Positions 39,832-50,131 are shown, counted from the stretch's first letter. The stretch: DNA of 64,000 nt from UBA3537 sp038106885 (GCA_038106885.1 JAYNFX010000001.1:1-64000); one strand, 5' to 3'. The notes: generated from the letters alone by a model not told the origin. Numbers and translations: made by a program.

Positions 39832-42225
39832 ATGAACAAAAGAAGCATTAACAAAATTGCTATTATTGGATCAGGAATAATGGGTAGTGGCATAGCATGT
39901 CATTTTGCTAACATTGGAGTCAAAGTTTTACTGTTGGATATAATTCCAAATGAACTAAACGATAAAGAAAAGTCACTTGGATTAAGTTTAGAGGATAAAG
40001 CTGTTAGGAACAGAATAGTAAATAATTCATTAAAAAATGCTTTTAAATCCAAACCCTCACCCATTTACAGTCAGAAATTTAGTAATCGAATATCAACCGG
40101 GAATATTGAGGATGATTTACATAAAATTAAAGATGTTGATTGGATTATGGAAGTTGTTGTTGAGAAATTAGATATTAAAAAGAAAGTTTTTGATAAAATA
40201 GAAAAATATCGCAGTAAAGGAACTATAATTTCCTCAAATACATCTGGAATACCTATTAAATTTATGAGTGAAGGACGCAGTGAAGATTTTCAAAGACATT
40301 TTTGCGGAACTCATTTTTTTAATCCAGCAAGATATTTAAAACTCTTTGAAATAATTCCGGGTCCAAAAACAGACAACAATGTTATTAATTTTCTAAATAT
40401 TTACTCAGAAAAATTTCTGGGAAAAACTCCTGTAATAGCCAAAGATACTCCGGCTTTTATTGGAAATCGAATAGGGATTTTTGGAATTCAAAGTTTATTT
40501 CACATAGTACAGAGTTTAAATCTTAGTATAGAAGAAGTAGATAAATTGACTGGGCCAGTAATTGGAAGACCTAAATCTGCAACATTTAGAACAGTTGACG
40601 TAGTTGGCCTAGATACACTAGTACATGTAGCAAATGGTATATATAAAAACTGTACAAATGATGAAGCCCATAATTTATTCAAGTTGCCAGACTTTATTTC
40701 TAAAATGTTAGAAAATAAATGGCTTGGTAGTAAAAGTGGACAAGGATTTTATAAAAAAGAAGGCAAAAAGATTAATGTTTTAGATTTGAAAACTCTTGAA
40801 TATAAAGACAAAAAAAGAGTAAGGTTTGAAACACTTGAGCAAACAAAATCAATTGAAAATATTATTGATCGCTTTAAAATTTTGGTTAATGGAAAAGATA
40901 AAGCGGGTGAGTTTTATCGTAAAAATTTCGCAGCAATGTTTGCATATGTATCAAACAGAATTCCTGAAATTTCAGATGATCTATATAAAATTGATGACGC
41001 CATGAAAGCAGGTTTTGGTTGGGAACATGGACCATTCAAAATTTGGGATGCAGTTGGAGTAAGTTTTGGACTTGATTTAATAAAAAAGGAAGGGCTATCA
41101 GCTGCAAAATGGGTTTCTGATATGATTGATAATGATATTGATAATTTCTATTCTATAAAAGATGGTATTAGCTTTTTTTATAATTTATCAGACAAAAAAC
41201 ATGTTAAAATCCCTGGTCAAGATGCATTTATTATTTTAGATAACATCCGTGAATCAAAAGAAGTTTTTAAAAATTCCGGTGTTGTAATTGAAGATCTAGG
41301 CGATGGAATATTGAATTGTGAATTTCGCTCAAAGATGAACACAATAGGTGGTGATGTTCTTAACGGGCTTAACAAAGCTGTTGATTTAGCAGAAAAAAAC
41401 TACCAAGGACTTGTGATAGGAAACCAAGGAGCTAATTTTTCTGTTGGTGCAAATATTGGAATGATTTTTATGATGGCAGTTGAACAAGAATATGACGAAT
41501 TAAACGCTGCAATAAAATACTTTCAAGATACAATGATGCGAATGCGCTACAGCTCAATACCAACTGTTGCCGCTCCGCATGGTATGACCTTAGGAGGTGG
41601 CTGTGAGCTTTCTATGCATGCTGATATGATAGTCGCTGCAAGTGAAACATATATCGGCTTAGTTGAATTTGGTGTTGGACTAATTCCTGGTGGCGGTGGA
41701 TCTAAAGAAATGGCGATGAGAGCTTCTGATTCATTTCAAAAAAATGATGTTGAGCTAAATATTTTACAAGAATATTTTTTAACTATTGGTATGGCTAAAG
41801 TTTCAACTTCTGGTTATGAAGCTTTTGATTTAGGTATTTTACAAAAAGGAAAAGATAAAATTATAGTAAATAAAGATCGACAATTGGCGACAGCGAAAGC
41901 TTACGCAAAATTAATGAATTATCAAGGGTATACTAAACCAATTAAAAGAAGTGATATAAAGGTTTTAGGCAAACAAGCTCTTGGAATGTTTTTAGTTGGA
42001 ACTGATTCAATGCAAGCTAGCAAATATATTAGCCAACATGATCAAAAAATTGCTAATAAACTAGCATATGTTATGGCTGGTGGTGATTTATCTGAACCAT
42101 CAATGGTTAGTGAACAATACTTACTAGATATAGAACGAGAGGCTTTCTTAAGCTTATGCACTGAACGAAAGACATTGGAAAGAATTCAGCATATGTTAAA
42201 AACAGGAAAACCATTAAGAAATTAA
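39832..42225 (+). CDS. 3-hydroxyacyl-CoA dehydrogenase/enoyl-CoA hydratase, FadN type
   Basis: A 797-residue bifunctional beta-oxidation enzyme. The dehydrogenase part is N-terminal: NAD-binding IAIIGSGIMGSGIACHFANI near residue 9, GTHFFNPARYLKLFEIIPG near 160 and DTPAFIGNRIGIFG. The hydratase part is C-terminal (from about 480) with NQGANFSVGANIG near 529, GMTLGGGCELSMHAD near 584 and VEFGVGLIPGGGGSKEMAMR near 617, keeping both glutamates expected for catalysis. This order is the reverse of E. coli FadB and matches Bacillus FadN. The thiolase gene follows after 3 bases. Confidence 0.93.
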   Translation: MNKRSINKIAIIGSGIMGSGIACHFANIGVKVLLLDIIPNELNDKEKSLGLSLEDKAVRNRIVNNSLKNAFKSKPSPIYSQKFSNRISTGNIEDDLHKIKDVDWIMEVVVEKLDIKKKVFDKIEKYRSKGTIISSNTSGIPIKFMSEGRSEDFQRHFCGTHFFNPARYLKLFEIIPGPKTDNNVINFLNIYSEKFLGKTPVIAKDTPAFIGNRIGIFGIQSLFHIVQSLNLSIEEVDKLTGPVIGRPKSATFRTVDVVGLDTLVHVANGIYKNCTNDEAHNLFKLPDFISKMLENKWLGSKSGQGFYKKEGKKINVLDLKTLEYKDKKRVRFETLEQTKSIENIIDRFKILVNGKDKAGEFYRKNFAAMFAYVSNRIPEISDDLYKIDDAMKAGFGWEHGPFKIWDAVGVSFGLDLIKKEGLSAAKWVSDMIDNDIDNFYSIKDGISFFYNLSDKKHVKIPGQDAFIILDNIRESKEVFKNSGVVIEDLGDGILNCEFRSKMNTIGGDVLNGLNKAVDLAEKNYQGLVIGNQGANFSVGANIGMIFMMAVEQEYDELNAAIKYFQDTMMRMRYSSIPTVAAPHGMTLGGGCELSMHADMIVAASETYIGLVEFGVGLIPGGGGSKEMAMRASDSFQKNDVELNILQEYFLTIGMAKVSTSGYEAFDLGILQKGKDKIIVNKDRQLATAKAYAKLMNYQGYTKPIKRSDIKVLGKQALGMFLVGTDSMQASKYISQHDQKIANKLAYVMAGGDLSEPSMVSEQYLLDIEREAFLSLCTERKTLERIQHMLKTGKPLRN

Positions 42226-42228
42226 AAA

Positions 42229-43419
42229 ATGAAACAAGCTTATATTGTAAAAGCGTACAGAACAGCTGTTGGCAAAGCACCCAAAGGAGTATTTAGATTC
42301 AAAAGAGCTGACGAATTGGGTTCAGAAACAATAAAATATATGATGAATGAGCTTCCAGAATTGGATGTAAACAGAATTGATGATGTAATTGTTGGAAATG
42401 CAATGCCTGAAGGATCTCAAGGATTAAACATGGCTAGATTTATTTCATTAATTGGATTAAACAGTGTTGATGTACCTGGAGTAACTATAAATCGTTTTTG
42501 TTCGTCTGGATTAGAAACCATAGGGCTAGCCGTAGCAAAAATACGATCAGGAATGGCAGATTGTATTATTGCAGGTGGATCTGAAAGTATGAGCTCTGTT
42601 CCAATGACAGGATATAAACCAGAGCTTAATTATGATACAATTAATTCAGGTCATGTTGACTATTATTGGGGTATGGGAAATACTGCTGAGGCAGTAGCTA
42701 ATGAATTTAATATTTCAAGGTCTGATCAAGACAAATTTGCTTACAACTCACATTTAAAAGCATTAAAAGCACAATCAGAGGATAGGTTTAAAGACGAGAT
42801 AGTCCCTATTACAGTAAATCAAACTTATGTTGATGAATATGATAAAAAAGTAACCAAAAAATACACTGTGTTCAAAGACGAAGGGCCAAGAAAAAACACC
42901 AATATTGAGGCACTTAGTGGCCTGAGGGCAGTATTTGCTAATGGTGGCAGCGTTACAGCTGGTAATTCGTCTCAAATGAGTGATGGTGCTGCATTTGTTA
43001 TGATTATGAGTGAAAAACTTATAAAAGAATTAAAACTAAAACCAATTGCACGACTTGTAAGTTATTCTGTTGCTGGAGTAGAACCAAGAATAATGGGTAT
43101 TGGACCTGTAAAAGCAATTCCAAAAGCATTGAAACAAGCTGGAATAAAACAAACCGATTTAGAATTAATCGAATTAAATGAAGCTTTTGCTTCTCAATCT
43201 TTGGCTGTTATAAGAGAACTGGATTTAAATCCCGAATTGATAAACGTCAACGGAGGAGCAATTGCACTAGGGCATCCTCTTGGCTGTACTGGGGCAAAGC
43301 TTTCTGTTCAATTATTTCATGAAATGAGAAAAAGAAAATTAAACTCTAAATATGGAGCAGTAACTATGTGTGTTGGTACTGGTCAAGGAGCTTGTGGCAT
43401 ATTTGAATTTTTAAATTAA
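42229..43419 (+). CDS. Acetyl-CoA C-acyltransferase (3-ketoacyl-CoA thiolase)
   Basis: A 396-residue thiolase completing the beta-oxidation cycle by releasing acetyl-CoA. The acyl-accepting Cys91 lies in NRFCSSGLETIGL. The C-terminal motifs are NGGAIALGHPLGCTGAKLS (catalytic histidine) and VTMCVGTGQGACGIFEF (second catalytic cysteine). It starts 3 bases after the fadN-like gene and is followed by the acyl-CoA dehydrogenase, so the enzymes of the spiral are made from one mRNA. Confidence 0.95.
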   Translation: MKQAYIVKAYRTAVGKAPKGVFRFKRADELGSETIKYMMNELPELDVNRIDDVIVGNAMPEGSQGLNMARFISLIGLNSVDVPGVTINRFCSSGLETIGLAVAKIRSGMADCIIAGGSESMSSVPMTGYKPELNYDTINSGHVDYYWGMGNTAEAVANEFNISRSDQDKFAYNSHLKALKAQSEDRFKDEIVPITVNQTYVDEYDKKVTKKYTVFKDEGPRKNTNIEALSGLRAVFANGGSVTAGNSSQMSDGAAFVMIMSEKLIKELKLKPIARLVSYSVAGVEPRIMGIGPVKAIPKALKQAGIKQTDLELIELNEAFASQSLAVIRELDLNPELINVNGGAIALGHPLGCTGAKLSVQLFHEMRKRKLNSKYGAVTMCVGTGQGACGIFEFLN

Positions 43420-43435
43420 ATAACCGTTTAAAATT

Positions 43436-45232
43436 ATGGAGGTTAAAGAATTATTAAGAGGTGGACAGTTTTTGATTAAAGAAAGTTCTTTTGAGGATAT
43501 TTTCACCCCTGAAGACTTTAATGAAGAACAAATCATGATGAAAGAAGCCGTTAAGGAATTTAATGAGCGTGAAATCATTGCAAATCGACAGCGCTTTGAA
43601 AAAAAAGATTTTCAACTTACTGAAACAGTTATGCGAAAAGCTGGTAAAATGGGGTTCTTAGGTGTTTCTGTTCCAGAAGAATATGGAGGCTTAGATATGG
43701 GATTCGTATCTAGCATGTTAGTATGTGAATATATTTCTAGTGGAACAGGTTCCTTTAGCACAGCCTTTGGTGCGCACACAGGTATAGGTACAATGCCAAT
43801 AACACTATATGGTACAGACGAGCAAAAGAAAAAATATTTACCAAAACTTGCATCAGGAGAATGGTTTGGAGCCTATTGTTTAACAGAACCTAGTGCTGGA
43901 AGTGATGCAAATTCTGGAAAAACAATTGCTGTTCTTTCAGATGACAAAAAGTACTATCACATAACAGGTCAAAAAATGTGGATTTCCAATGCAGGCTTCT
44001 GTAATTTATTTATTGTTTTTGCCCGAATTGAGAATGATAAAAATATCACAGGGTTTATTGTTGAGAATGATCCATTAAATGGTATAACATTAGGTGAAGA
44101 AGAAAACAAATTGGGTATAAGAGCGTCATCAACAAGACAGGTGTTTTTTAATGAAACAAAAGTACCTGTAGAGAATATGCTTTCTGAAAGAGAAAACGGA
44201 TTTAAAATTGCATTAAATGCTTTGAATATTGGGCGTATAAAATTAGCAGCCGCCTGTCTAGATTCTCAAAGAAGAATAACTACTGATGCCATTACATATG
44301 CAAATCAGCGCAGGCAATTTAAAACCCCTATATCTCAATTTGGAGCGATTAAAATGAAATTAGCAGAAATGACTACAAATACATATGTAGGAGAATCAGC
44401 AAGTTACAGAGCAGCTAAAAATATTGAAGACAGAATAAAGATTAGAAAAGAAAATGGTGATCCACCCCAAATTTCAAAACTCAAAGCAGTAGAGGAATAT
44501 GCTATAGAATGCTCTATATTAAAAGTATCTGTTTCTGAAGACGTCCAAAACTGTGCAGATGAAGGAATTCAAATTTTTGGTGGAATGGGTTTTTCTGAAG
44601 AAACTCCAATGGAAGCAGCTTGGAGAGACGCAAGAATTGCAAGAATTTATGAAGGAACAAATGAAATAAATAGAATGCTTTGTATTGGTATGTTAATAAA
44701 AAAAGCAATGAAAGGGCACATTGATTTATTGAATCCTGCAATGGAAGTTCAAGAAGAATTAATGGGTATTCCTTCATTTGAAATCCCTGATTTTAGTGAA
44801 TTATTATCACAGGAGAAAGCAATAATAAAAAATCTAAAAAAAGTTTTTCTTATGGTTGCTGGTGCTGGAATAAAGAAATTTGGTCCAAAAATTGAAGAAC
44901 ACCAACAATTATTAATCAATGCATCTGATATTTTAATTGAAATATATATGGCTGAATCGGCTATTTTAAGAACTGAAAAGAACATTAAACGTTATGGCGA
45001 AGAAAATCAAATTCATCAAGTTGAAATGTCTCAATTATATCTTTATAATGCTGTGGATATAATCATAAAATGTGCTAAAAATGGGATAATTTCATTTACT
45101 GAAGGAGATGAACAGAAAATGATGCTAATGGGGTTAAAACGTTTTACAAAATATACTAATTACCCTAATATTACAGCTTTAAAAAATAGTATTGCTGATA
45201 AGGTATGTAAAGAGAATACGTACTGCTTTTAA
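43436..45232 (+). CDS. Acyl-CoA dehydrogenase
   Basis: A 598-residue FAD-dependent acyl-CoA dehydrogenase, introducing the first double bond of beta-oxidation. Signature regions are YCLTEPSAGSDANSGKT near residue 150, the loop ITGQKMWISNAGF, IRASSTRQVFFNETKVP, and the C-terminal IQIFGGMGFSEETPMEAAWR with YEGTNEINRMLC. About 180 residues beyond the normal 400-residue core form an extra helical C-terminal domain, as in VLCAD-like bacterial enzymes. Last gene of the operon, closed by a strong terminator. Confidence 0.93.
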   Translation: MEVKELLRGGQFLIKESSFEDIFTPEDFNEEQIMMKEAVKEFNEREIIANRQRFEKKDFQLTETVMRKAGKMGFLGVSVPEEYGGLDMGFVSSMLVCEYISSGTGSFSTAFGAHTGIGTMPITLYGTDEQKKKYLPKLASGEWFGAYCLTEPSAGSDANSGKTIAVLSDDKKYYHITGQKMWISNAGFCNLFIVFARIENDKNITGFIVENDPLNGITLGEEENKLGIRASSTRQVFFNETKVPVENMLSERENGFKIALNALNIGRIKLAAACLDSQRRITTDAITYANQRRQFKTPISQFGAIKMKLAEMTTNTYVGESASYRAAKNIEDRIKIRKENGDPPQISKLKAVEEYAIECSILKVSVSEDVQNCADEGIQIFGGMGFSEETPMEAAWRDARIARIYEGTNEINRMLCIGMLIKKAMKGHIDLLNPAMEVQEELMGIPSFEIPDFSELLSQEKAIIKNLKKVFLMVAGAGIKKFGPKIEEHQQLLINASDILIEIYMAESAILRTEKNIKRYGEENQIHQVEMSQLYLYNAVDIIIKCAKNGIISFTEGDEQKMMLMGLKRFTKYTNYPNITALKNSIADKVCKENTYCF

Positions 45233-45242
45233 ACAAGCATAC

Positions 45243-45261
45243 GTAGTTTAGTTGGTTAGCT
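45243..45261 (+). other. tRNA D-arm-like sequence before the terminator
   Basis: TAGTTTAGTTGGTTAGC (45244-45260) looks like positions 8-22 of a tRNA (compare TAGCTCAGTTGGTTAGAGC). No acceptor stem, anticodon arm or T arm follows; the next bases are the operon terminator. It may be a decayed tRNA, a tRNA-derived recombination scar, or chance. Confidence 0.3.
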
Positions 45262-45298
45262 GAAAACGCCCTCGCTCTCGCGAAGGCGTTTTCTTTTT
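45262..45298 (+). terminator. Strong Rho-independent terminator of the fad operon
   Basis: GAAAACGCC (45262-45270) pairs with GGCGTTTTC (45285-45293). Inside the loop TCGC (45272-45275) pairs with GCGA (45280-45283). Five T's follow. It is conspicuously GC-rich for this genome and lies 29 bases after the acyl-CoA dehydrogenase stop. Confidence 0.93.
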
Positions 45299-45316
45299 AA
45301 AAAAAGAAAATAAACT

Positions 45317-45324
45317 TATATTTG
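45317..45324 (+). promoter_or_regulatory. -7 element of the M1 peptidase operon
   Basis: TATATTTG fits TAnnTTTG, 19 bases before the ATG at 45344. The -33 position falls at the end of the fad terminator and shows no TTG. Confidence 0.4.
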
Positions 45325-45343
45325 ATAATATTAAACCAAAAAA

Positions 45344-46966
45344 ATGAAAGCCAAATATTTACTTCTATTTGTTTATTTTTTTTGCTTTCAGATCCAATTA
45401 ACAGCACAAAAATACAATATTCAAGACTCCTTGAGAGGTTCTATTACTAAAGAGAGAATTTGGTGGGATTTAAAATATTATAATCTTGAAGTTAATATAA
45501 ATCCAACGTTAAAAGAAATCAGTGGAAAAAATATTATTCAATATGAAGTTGTAGATAGTAGTAAGAAAATGCAAATTGACTTACAACCTCCAATGAAATT
45601 AACTAAAGCAATTCAAGACGGTAAATTGCTCAATATATCTCATCATAAAAATGTACACTACATTGATCTGATTAAGAATCAAGAACTCAATAAGATTGAA
45701 AGTATTGAGTTACATTTCGAAGGAAAACCTAAAGAAGCTATTAACCCACCTTGGGATGGTGGATTTACATGGAACAAAGATATTAATGGCATAGATTTTA
45801 TTGCAACATCGTGCCAGGGACTTGGTGCAAGTGTATGGTGGCCTAATAAAGACCATATGTACGATGAAGTTGACAGTATGAAAATAAAGGTTAATGTACC
45901 AAAACACTTAGTTGCAGTATCAAATGGAAGATTAATTAGTTTTTCAAAAAATGAAAAAACATCATCCTTTACATGGTCAATATCAAATCCAATCAACAAT
46001 TATGGAGTAAATATAAATATTGGAAACTACATAAATTTTGATGACTATTATGATGGTGAAAAAGGATTACTACAGATGCAATTTTATGTTTTAAAGCACA
46101 ACCTAGAAAAAGCAAAAACACATTTTAAAGAAGCTCGAAAAATGATGGAAGCATTTGAGTACTGGTTTGGTCCCTACCCTTTTTATGAAGACACTTATAA
46201 ACTGGTTGAAGTTCCATACTTAGGAATGGAACACCAAAGTTCTGTTACTTATGGAAATAAATTTAAAAATGGATACCTAGGTAGTGATTTATCAGAAACA
46301 GGTTGGGGATTAAAATTTGATTTTATTATTGTTCATGAGTCTGGACACGAATGGTTTGCTAACAGCATAACAAATAAAGACGTTGCTGATATGTGGATTC
46401 ATGAAGGTTTCACTAGTTATGCTGAAAATTTATTTTTAGACTACTATCATGGCAAAAGAGCATCAGCAGAATATGTTATTGGAACAAGAAAAAGAATAAA
46501 AAATGATAAAGCAATAATTGGAGATTATAATGTAAATAACGTCGGATCTTCAGATATGTATTATAAAGCAGCAAATATGATCCATATGTTACGCCAATTG
46601 ACAAATGATGATTCAAAATGGAGAAATATTTTAAGGAAACTAAATAATAATTTTTACCATAAAGTAGTTACATCAAATGAAATTGAAAAGTTTCTATCCA
46701 ATGAAATTGGAATTGATTTAAAGCCATTCTTTAATCAATATTTGAGAGACACTAAAATACCTGTTTTTGAATACAAAATTCTCGAGAATAAAATGCATTA
46801 TCGCTGGTCAAACGTCGTTGAAAACTTCAATATGCCAATTGAAATAATTATTGATAATTCAAAAAGATGGATTTATCCAACAGAGTCTTGGAAAATTAGT
46901 AACTTAAATTTTCAAAAAATTGATATCGACAAGGATTATTATGTTAAAGTAAAAAATACAAAATAG
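45344..46966 (+). CDS. M1-family zinc metallopeptidase
   Basis: A 540-residue aminopeptidase N-like enzyme with a signal peptide (YLLLFVYFFCFQIQLTAQ). The zinc site is HESGH (331-335) plus Glu354 in MWIHEGFTSYAEN. GMEHQ (294-298) replaces the classical GAMEN exopeptidase motif, as in many bacterial M1 proteins. It lacks the long helical C-terminal domain of E. coli PepN. Probably periplasmic and active on short peptides. The sortilin-like gene starts 3 bases later, so the two are co-transcribed. Confidence 0.92.
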   Translation: MKAKYLLLFVYFFCFQIQLTAQKYNIQDSLRGSITKERIWWDLKYYNLEVNINPTLKEISGKNIIQYEVVDSSKKMQIDLQPPMKLTKAIQDGKLLNISHHKNVHYIDLIKNQELNKIESIELHFEGKPKEAINPPWDGGFTWNKDINGIDFIATSCQGLGASVWWPNKDHMYDEVDSMKIKVNVPKHLVAVSNGRLISFSKNEKTSSFTWSISNPINNYGVNINIGNYINFDDYYDGEKGLLQMQFYVLKHNLEKAKTHFKEARKMMEAFEYWFGPYPFYEDTYKLVEVPYLGMEHQSSVTYGNKFKNGYLGSDLSETGWGLKFDFIIVHESGHEWFANSITNKDVADMWIHEGFTSYAENLFLDYYHGKRASAEYVIGTRKRIKNDKAIIGDYNVNNVGSSDMYYKAANMIHMLRQLTNDDSKWRNILRKLNNNFYHKVVTSNEIEKFLSNEIGIDLKPFFNQYLRDTKIPVFEYKILENKMHYRWSNVVENFNMPIEIIIDNSKRWIYPTESWKISNLNFQKIDIDKDYYVKVKNTK

Positions 46967-46969
46967 CTT

Positions 46970-49900
46970 ATGAAATTTAGAATATTCAGCCTAGTTTACT
47001 TGTTTACAATATTTAGTTTTTCTCAAGAATTTGATATGAACTTGGTAAAAAATATGAAACCAAGAAATATTGGACCAGGCGGCATGTCAGGTCGTGTAAC
47101 AGCAGTTGATGTTGTTTTATCCAATCCTGATATAATATATGTAGGCACTGCTTCAGGTGGTTTATGGAAATCAACTTCAGGTGGAGTTAATTGGAAACCA
47201 ATTTTTGACAATGAAGTAACATCCTCAATTGGAGCTGTAGCTATTCAACAGTCTAATCCTGATGTAATATGGGTTGGAACCGGAGAGGGAAACCCAAGAA
47301 ATAGTTTAAATGGCGGATATGGGATTTACAAAAGTAATGATGGAGGAAATACATGGAAAGTGATGGGATTAGAAAAAACTCGCCATATACATAGGGTTAT
47401 AATTGATCCAACTAATCCGGATGTTGTATATGTTGGTGCAATAGGCTCACCTTGGGGAGAACACGCAGAACGTGGAGTTTTCAAAACTATTGATGGTGGT
47501 AAATCATGGAAAAAAATCTTATACGAAAATAAAAAAACAGGCATTGCTGATTTAGTCATGGATCCAAAAAATCCTAATAAATTAATTGCGGCAATGTGGG
47601 AGCATAAAAGAGAGCCATGGTTTTTCAATTCTGGAGGAAAGGGATCTGGTATACATGTAACTCATGATGGAGGTGAAAATTGGAAAAAACTTTCCGCTGA
47701 AGAAGGACTACCTAAAGGAGATTTAGGAAGAATTGGTTTAGCAATTGCTTCTAACAAAACTAATATTATATACGCACTTATTGAAGCTAAAAAAAATGGA
47801 TTATACAAAAGTGAAGATGGTGGTTTGTCCTGGAAAATGATTAATGATAATTTAAATGAAATAGGGAATCGTCCATTTTATTACGCTGATTTATATGTAG
47901 ATCCAGAAAATGAAAATCGGCTATTTTCAATATTTACATATGTGAATAAAAGTGAAGATGGTGGGAAGAGCTTTAAGCAGCTTATGCCAGCATACGGAGT
48001 TTCTAACGGAATACATCCCGATCACCACGCTTGGTGGATTCATCCAAGTAATGGTAATTTTATGATCGATGGAAATGACGGCGGTCTAAATATTACTAAA
48101 GATGGGGGTGAAAATTGGAGGTTTGTTGGGAATTTACCTGTAGCTCAATTTTATCATATAAATATTGATAACGAAATTCCTTATAATGTGTATGGTGGAA
48201 TGCAAGATAACGGATCATGGAGAGGGCCAGCATATGTTTGGAGAGACCAAGGTATTAGAAACTCGTATTGGCAAGAAATTAGTTTTGGAGATGGCTTTGA
48301 TGTTATACCTGATCCTGAAAATTCAAGATATGGATGGTCAATGAGTCAAGAGGGCTATGTTAATAGATATGATTGGATAACTGGAAATAATTACACTGTA
48401 AGACCTATTCAAAAAGACCCGAATATAAAATTACGCTTCAATTGGAATTCGGCAATAAATATTGATCCAAATAACAGCAATACAATATTTTTTGGGAGTC
48501 AATTTGTTCATAAATCGACTGATAAAGGACAAACTTGGGAAATAATTTCTCCAGATTTAACAACAAATGATCCAGATAAACTTAATCAAAGTGAAAGTGG
48601 TGGTTTAACAATGGATGCAACTGGAGCTGAAAACTATTGTTCTATTTTAGTTATTGAGCCATCTAAAATTGAAGAAGATTTGATATGGGTTGGTACTGAT
48701 GACGGACAAGTTCATTTAACCAAAAATAGAGGGAACAATTGGATAAATCTTACTAGTAATATTAAAGGTTTGCCAGATGGCAGTTGGATTACTCAAATTA
48801 AAGCTTCGAATAAGAACAAAGGCGAAGCCTTGTTAGTTGCTAATGATTACAGAAGATTCAATTATGAAGCATATGCATTTAAGACTATAAATTACGGTAA
48901 AACTTGGAAGCGTATTTTAAATAATAAAGATGTGAAAAGTTATGCACTATGCATTGTCGAGGATAATATTGAAGCTAATCTAATTTTTCTTGGAACAGAT
49001 GATGGTTTATATATATCAATAGATGCTGGAGATAATTGGACTAAATGGACAAATGGATTCCCAACTGTACCAGTAAAAGATCTTATAATTCATCCTAGAG
49101 AAAGTGATTTAGTTATAGGGACATTTGGAAGAGCAGCATGGATTATTGATAACATAGAACCTTTAAGAGCAATTGCAAAAAACAATAAAGTTTTATTGGA
49201 TACAATAAAACTTTTTTCTCCTCCAACAGCATACAAGGCTGCTTTTCAACAACCTACAGGAAGTCGTTTTGGAGGAGATGCACTTTATCATGGGACTAAT
49301 AGACCTCGTGGAGCAAAACTTAGTTTTTATTTTAATGCAAACAATAAACTTGAAAATGATAGCATAACAAATTGGGATAGTTTGTACATGAAAATTTATG
49401 ATAATAAAAAATTGATTAGAACATTAAAGAAAAAAGCGCCTAAAGAAAGTGGTATTAATTATTTCTATTGGTACATGGATGAAAAAGGAATTCAATGGCC
49501 ATCAAAAAAAATAAAAGAATCTAATTATGAGCCATATGGTGTTAAAGTTCCACCTGGGAAATTTAAACTAATTTTAGAATATGGAAATTTAAAATCAGAA
49601 CAATTTATTCAAGTAAAAAATGACCCTAGAATAGAATTAGATTCTGAAAAAGAAAAAGAAATTTACAAAAATCTTAAACTATTAGAATCATATCAAAAAA
49701 TCACATCTAGGATAACGCATCAACTTGCCCAAAGTAAAGAAATAGCAGTTAATCATCAAGATCTATTGAAAAAATTTAATAATGATGAGTATAAAGAAAA
49801 TTCACAGCTAACAGAAAAAACTATAAATGAGATTGAAATCTTGTTCGAATTAATTTTTGGAAAAGAGGATAAAAGACAAGGAATCACTGCAGAACCAACT

Positions 49901-50131
49901 TCTACTCTTCTTGTAAGACTTAGAGAAGCTCAACAATATGTTAGTAGTCGCCAAAATGGGATAACACAAACTGAAAAAACACTAATTAAACAGCTAAAAA
50001 AAGATTTAAAAAATGTTATAGTTAAAGTCAATAATTTTTTTGATGAAGATTGGATGAAATTTAAATCTTCACTAGAAACGGTCAATTTATCTCCATTTAA
50101 AAAAATTGAAACATTTGAACTAATAGAATAA
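46970..50131 (+). CDS. Exported sortilin/BNR-repeat beta-propeller protein
   Basis: A 1053-residue exported protein (signal MKFRIFSLVYLFTIFSFSQE). Residues about 20-740 contain repeated BNR/VPS10-like units of the type S-x-D-G-G-x-x-W: SNDGGNTWKV, TIDGGKSWKK, THDGGENWKK, SEDGGLSWKM, TKDGGENWRF and NYGKTWKR, expected to form one or two beta-propellers. The last 300 residues contain a beta domain and a charged helical end. It resembles proteins often annotated as glycosyl hydrolases, but no catalytic acids are identifiable. The neighbour suggests a role in protein or peptide handling. Confidence 0.8.
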   Translation: MKFRIFSLVYLFTIFSFSQEFDMNLVKNMKPRNIGPGGMSGRVTAVDVVLSNPDIIYVGTASGGLWKSTSGGVNWKPIFDNEVTSSIGAVAIQQSNPDVIWVGTGEGNPRNSLNGGYGIYKSNDGGNTWKVMGLEKTRHIHRVIIDPTNPDVVYVGAIGSPWGEHAERGVFKTIDGGKSWKKILYENKKTGIADLVMDPKNPNKLIAAMWEHKREPWFFNSGGKGSGIHVTHDGGENWKKLSAEEGLPKGDLGRIGLAIASNKTNIIYALIEAKKNGLYKSEDGGLSWKMINDNLNEIGNRPFYYADLYVDPENENRLFSIFTYVNKSEDGGKSFKQLMPAYGVSNGIHPDHHAWWIHPSNGNFMIDGNDGGLNITKDGGENWRFVGNLPVAQFYHINIDNEIPYNVYGGMQDNGSWRGPAYVWRDQGIRNSYWQEISFGDGFDVIPDPENSRYGWSMSQEGYVNRYDWITGNNYTVRPIQKDPNIKLRFNWNSAINIDPNNSNTIFFGSQFVHKSTDKGQTWEIISPDLTTNDPDKLNQSESGGLTMDATGAENYCSILVIEPSKIEEDLIWVGTDDGQVHLTKNRGNNWINLTSNIKGLPDGSWITQIKASNKNKGEALLVANDYRRFNYEAYAFKTINYGKTWKRILNNKDVKSYALCIVEDNIEANLIFLGTDDGLYISIDAGDNWTKWTNGFPTVPVKDLIIHPRESDLVIGTFGRAAWIIDNIEPLRAIAKNNKVLLDTIKLFSPPTAYKAAFQQPTGSRFGGDALYHGTNRPRGAKLSFYFNANNKLENDSITNWDSLYMKIYDNKKLIRTLKKKAPKESGINYFYWYMDEKGIQWPSKKIKESNYEPYGVKVPPGKFKLILEYGNLKSEQFIQVKNDPRIELDSEKEKEIYKNLKLLESYQKITSRITHQLAQSKEIAVNHQDLLKKFNNDEYKENSQLTEKTINEIEILFELIFGKEDKRQGITAEPTSTLLVRLREAQQYVSSRQNGITQTEKTLIKQLKKDLKNVIVKVNNFFDEDWMKFKSSLETVNLSPFKKIETFELIE

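Noticed and set aside
45244..45293. Complete tRNA gene.
   Set aside because: Only the D-arm-like part is present; no acceptor stem, anticodon loop or TTC arm can be drawn.
46970..50131. Sialidase or glycosyl hydrolase call for the BNR-repeat protein.
   Set aside because: BNR/VPS10-type repeats are clear, but no catalytic residues are identifiable; a neutral name is safer.
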